Source: Bryobacterales bacterium (GTDB taxonomy: Bacteria > Acidobacteriota > Terriglobia > Bryobacterales > Bryobacteraceae). From it: a stretch of DNA of 8,926 bases. The notes beneath the pieces were generated by a model, which saw only the letters and a list, made by a program, of their open reading frames with translations, did no database searches and was not told the DNA's origin. Positions 6,739 through 8,926 of the stretch are shown here, piece after piece (position 1 is the stretch's first letter; each line of letters begins with the position of its first letter). The position numbers and the translations under genes are program-made. The stretch lies in the NCBI GenBank assembly GCA_025353235.1, contig JANXQZ010001221.1, positions 1 to 8,926 of the forward strand, given 5' to 3'.

Positions 6739-7530
6739 ATGATTAGAGCTTTATATAGTGCGGCGAGCGGCATGACAGCTCAGCAGATGAATGTGGACAG
6801 CATCGCCCACAATTTGGCCAACGCGAACACGAACGGGTTCAAGATGCGTCGAATGCAGTTCCAGGATTTGCTGTATCAGAACTTCATTCAGCCTGGCGCG
6901 GCGGCGGGTTCCCAAACCGTAATTCCCAGCGGGCTGCAGATCGGTCTGGGCACCCGTCCCGCAGCTAACGAGATTATCTTTTCTCAGGGGAACTTCCAAC
7001 AAACTGACAATCCGCTCGATCTCGTGATCCAAGGCAAAGGGTTCTTTCAGGTTCGCAGGCCGACCGGAGAAACCGCTTATTCGCGTGCGGGCGGTTTCCA
7101 GTTGGATCGGGACGGAAACATGGTCACCAGCGATGGAGATCCGATCGAGCCTCAAATCACGATTCCCGGGACCGCGCAGAGCATCACCGTCGCTGCAGAC
7201 GGAACGGTTAGCTACACCTTGCCGGGGCAAACGGCATCGCAGGTGGCGGGTCAGATTCAGCTGGCGAATTTTGCGAATCCGGCCGGCCTTAACAGCGTCG
7301 GCAAGAGTCTGTTCACTCAAACGGACGCGTCGGGCGATCCCACGGTGGGCAACCCGGGCGGTCAAGAGGGGCTGGGCTCATTGATGCAAGGCTACGTGGA
7401 AGGCTCCAATGTGAGTATCGTCGAAGAATTTATCAACATGATTGTTAGCCAAAGAGCTTACGAGGCCAACTCCAAAGTTGTTAAAGCCGCCGATGAGATG
7501 TACCAGCAAGTCAACAACGTAACGCCATGA
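6739..7530 (+). CDS. flgG: FlgG, flagellar distal rod protein
   Basis: FlgG forms the distal rod, the drive shaft that crosses the periplasm inside the P and L rings. At 263 residues it matches the usual length of about 260. The start IRALYSAASGMTAQQMNVDS is characteristic, followed by IAHNLANANTNGFK (22-35). The segment NFIQPGAAAGSQTVIPSGLQ (48-67) corresponds to the FlgG-specific stretch that keeps the rod straight, whereas the hook protein FlgE lacks it. Further blocks are FSQGNFQQTDNPLDLVIQGK (81-100), GFFQV, and the C-terminal INMIVSQRAYEANSKVVK (232-249). A good AGAGGA ribosome site stands 4 bases before the ATG, 26 bases after flgF. Its stop overlaps the flgA start as ATGA. Confidence 0.97.
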   Translation: MIRALYSAASGMTAQQMNVDSIAHNLANANTNGFKMRRMQFQDLLYQNFIQPGAAAGSQTVIPSGLQIGLGTRPAANEIIFSQGNFQQTDNPLDLVIQGKGFFQVRRPTGETAYSRAGGFQLDRDGNMVTSDGDPIEPQITIPGTAQSITVAADGTVSYTLPGQTASQVAGQIQLANFANPAGLNSVGKSLFTQTDASGDPTVGNPGGQEGLGSLMQGYVEGSNVSIVEEFINMIVSQRAYEANSKVVKAADEMYQQVNNVTP

Positions 7531-8429
7531 AGTTAACCATTCTATTGTTCAGTTGCGCTTTCCTGCATGCGGCGTGTATCCAAGTGTCGGGTGACCGCAT
7601 CTTGGCACGGGACCTCTCGAGCGCCATTCCGGAGTTTGGATCGGTTGATCCTGCCCAGGTGGTCGGTTATGCTCCTGGCCCGGGAGCGCAGCGCACCATA
7701 TCGCTCGGTGAGCTCGGACGGATTGCCAAACGGTTTGGCGTAAGTGTGGACTTGATCAAAGTCGGGGCTCCTTGCTTCGAACAGATAACGAGCGGGATCG
7801 GGGCCGAGGAGTTTCAGAGCGCTGTTACGGCGGCACTGCAGACCAGCGGCGCACATGCGGAGGTTCTCGACTTCAGCCGTTCTCCCCTTCCCGTGGGCAA
7901 ACTTGATTTTTCCATGAACGGAGCCGCCCATCCGCCGGCAGGCACGCCTGATGCACCCTTTATGTGGCGAGGACGGCTGATGAGTGAATCGGGGCGTTCG
8001 TTTCCGGTTTGGGCAAAGGTTAAGGTGACGGCGGAAGCGACGGTGGTTATAGCACTGGAGCCGTTATCGAAAGGCCAGACTATTAAGCCCGAGCAAGTTG
8101 AACTGCGGGCAGTGAAAGTTTCTCCCTTCACCAGCGGCCTCTTTAGCGAGCTTGGTCAAGCGGCCGGGCGAAAGCTAAAGCGAGACATCGCCGCTGGACA
8201 ACCAATCCCCGCTGCCGCGCTGGAAGAAGTAAAGGAAGTTCTCGCGGGAGACACGGTGCATGTGGACGCCATTAGCGGCCAAGCCGATATCAGCTTTGAT
8301 GCTAAAGCGCAGGCGTCAGGGCGAAAAGGCGACACCGTGCTCATCCTGAATCCTGCAAACGGCCGCACCTTCCGCGCCATTGTAATTGAAAAGAACAGAG
8401 TTCAAGCCCAAATTTCTCAAACACATTAA
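7527..8429 (+). CDS. flgA: FlgA, flagellar P-ring assembly chaperone
   Basis: FlgA is a periplasmic chaperone that helps the P-ring protein FlgI assemble around the rod. The 300-residue product begins with a signal peptide (MKLTILLFSCAFLHAA). The C-terminal half shows the SAF/FlgA pattern: VVIALEPLSKGQTIKPEQVE (173-192), GRKLKRDIAAGQPI (214-227), then GDTVHVDAISGQADISFDAK (241-260) and GDTVLILNPANGRTFRAIV (268-286), the usual strand-rich end. The N-terminal half (about 18-120, with DRILARDLSSAIPEF and YAPGPGAQRTI) is longer than in enterobacterial FlgA (about 220 residues in all). A cysteine right after the signal peptide (C17) and C83 could form a disulfide. C17 is a poor lipidation site because His is at the -3 position. 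It is coupled to flgG by ATGA. Confidence 0.93.
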   Translation: MKLTILLFSCAFLHAACIQVSGDRILARDLSSAIPEFGSVDPAQVVGYAPGPGAQRTISLGELGRIAKRFGVSVDLIKVGAPCFEQITSGIGAEEFQSAVTAALQTSGAHAEVLDFSRSPLPVGKLDFSMNGAAHPPAGTPDAPFMWRGRLMSESGRSFPVWAKVKVTAEATVVIALEPLSKGQTIKPEQVELRAVKVSPFTSGLFSELGQAAGRKLKRDIAAGQPIPAAALEEVKEVLAGDTVHVDAISGQADISFDAKAQASGRKGDTVLILNPANGRTFRAIVIEKNRVQAQISQTH

Positions 8430-8430
8430 C

Positions 8431-8926
8431 ATGCGACCCATCATTACTATTCTTATCGGCAACATTCTTGCTTTCTCTATGTACGCCAAGAAGCCGGGAA
8501 CCAAGAAAGATCCGCCACCCACTCTGGAACAGTATATTGCCGATGTCAACAAGACCGTTCGCCAAACGGCCACAGTCTCACCAGGCTCCATTTACGTCGG
8601 AGGAGGCAGGCTGGCGGAAGGGCTCCGGGACCTGCGGGCCAGTCAAGCTTATGATCTGGTGTACATTGTCGTCGCGGATAAGGCGTCCGCCCTATCGAAG
8701 GGTGCGACCGACACGAATCGAAAATCAACGGCGAAGGCTACGATCAACTCCCTGGCAGGGCCGACGAAGGTGACCGGGATGTTGGCTAGCCTCGCTAACG
8801 TGTCTGGCCAAACCCAGGTGCAGGGGCAGGGGACCACTAGCCGCGATAGTGTCCTGACAACTACGTTAACCGCTGAAGTGATCAGCGTTCTTCCAAACGG
8901 GAACTTGGTGGTGGAGGGACGAAAGG
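8431..8926 (+). CDS. flgH: FlgH, flagellar L-ring protein (N-terminal part, cut by window edge)
   Basis: FlgH forms the L-ring, the outer-membrane bushing around the rod. The frame opens at the ATG one base after the flgA stop and stays open for 165 codons to the window edge. Recognisable FlgH features are PGSIYVGGGRLAEGLRDLRA (51-70), the strand AYDLVYIVVADKASAL (73-88), a Ser/Thr-rich middle, and the diagnostic TTTLTAEVISVLPNGNLVVE (143-162) followed by GRK. The first about 19 residues form a hydrophobic signal sequence ending SMYA, suitable for signal peptidase I. No cysteine is present anywhere in the visible part, although well-studied FlgH proteins are lipoproteins. No clear ribosome site precedes it, so it probably depends on flgA translation. 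Confidence 0.93.
   Translation, partial: MRPIITILIGNILAFSMYAKKPGTKKDPPPTLEQYIADVNKTVRQTATVSPGSIYVGGGRLAEGLRDLRASQAYDLVYIVVADKASALSKGATDTNRKSTAKATINSLAGPTKVTGMLASLANVSGQTQVQGQGTTSRDSVLTTTLTAEVISVLPNGNLVVEGRK

Noticed and set aside
6713..6742. A 9-codon reading frame starting right at the flgF stop (TGAATG) and ending ATGA over the flgG start.
   Set aside because: Too short to judge and without its own clear ribosome site. The flgG start has a strong AGAGGA site of its own, so chance is the simpler reading.
1..8926. A novel defence, mobile or biosynthetic system hidden among the genes.
   Set aside because: Every stretch is accounted for by recognised flagellar genes or by the 212-base divergent spacer. 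There are no arrays, transposase genes, or tRNA or attachment sites.

Overview
The window is an unbroken stretch of flagellar assembly genes arranged as two divergent operons. I assign every gene from family motifs. The L-ring gene flgH and the flgA-type P-ring chaperone imply a Gram-negative, diderm cell. The single-domain FliN placed directly after flgE, the compact FlgD, the FlgA with a long N-terminal half and the order flgF-flgG-flgA-flgH would suit Acidobacteriota (Bryobacter/Solibacter-like). That placement is an inference from general style, not something proved by the sequence.

Minus-strand operon (reading right to left, 5765 down to 1): fliK (hook-length ruler), flgD (hook cap), flgE (hook), fliN (C-ring/switch), fliO, fliP, fliQ, fliR and flhB (export gate; flhB runs off the left edge). 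The genes are packed tightly. Several junctions are 4-base start/stop overlaps, so the operon is probably translationally coupled. It combines the parts needed to make and measure the hook with the membrane export gate that secretes them. FlhB is the partner with which FliK switches substrate specificity, and the two genes sit at opposite ends of this operon.

Plus-strand operon (5978 to the right edge): flgF (proximal rod), flgG (distal rod), flgA (P-ring assembly chaperone) and flgH (L-ring; runs off the right edge). These build the rod and its outer bushings. The expected next gene, flgI, would lie outside the window.

The only real non-coding stretch is the 212-base divergent spacer between fliK and flgF (5766-5977). 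It is AT-richer than its surroundings and holds a plausible sigma70-type promoter toward flgF, a dyad and a tandem TTGGCAC repeat, and a weak sigma54-like match toward fliK. I see no RNA genes, mobile elements, CRISPR arrays or broken genes. I do not see a previously undescribed system. The points worth a second look are variations on known flagellar parts: an L-ring protein without a lipobox cysteine, substitutions in the FliP methionine loop, and a FlgD with no room for its usual C-terminal domains.
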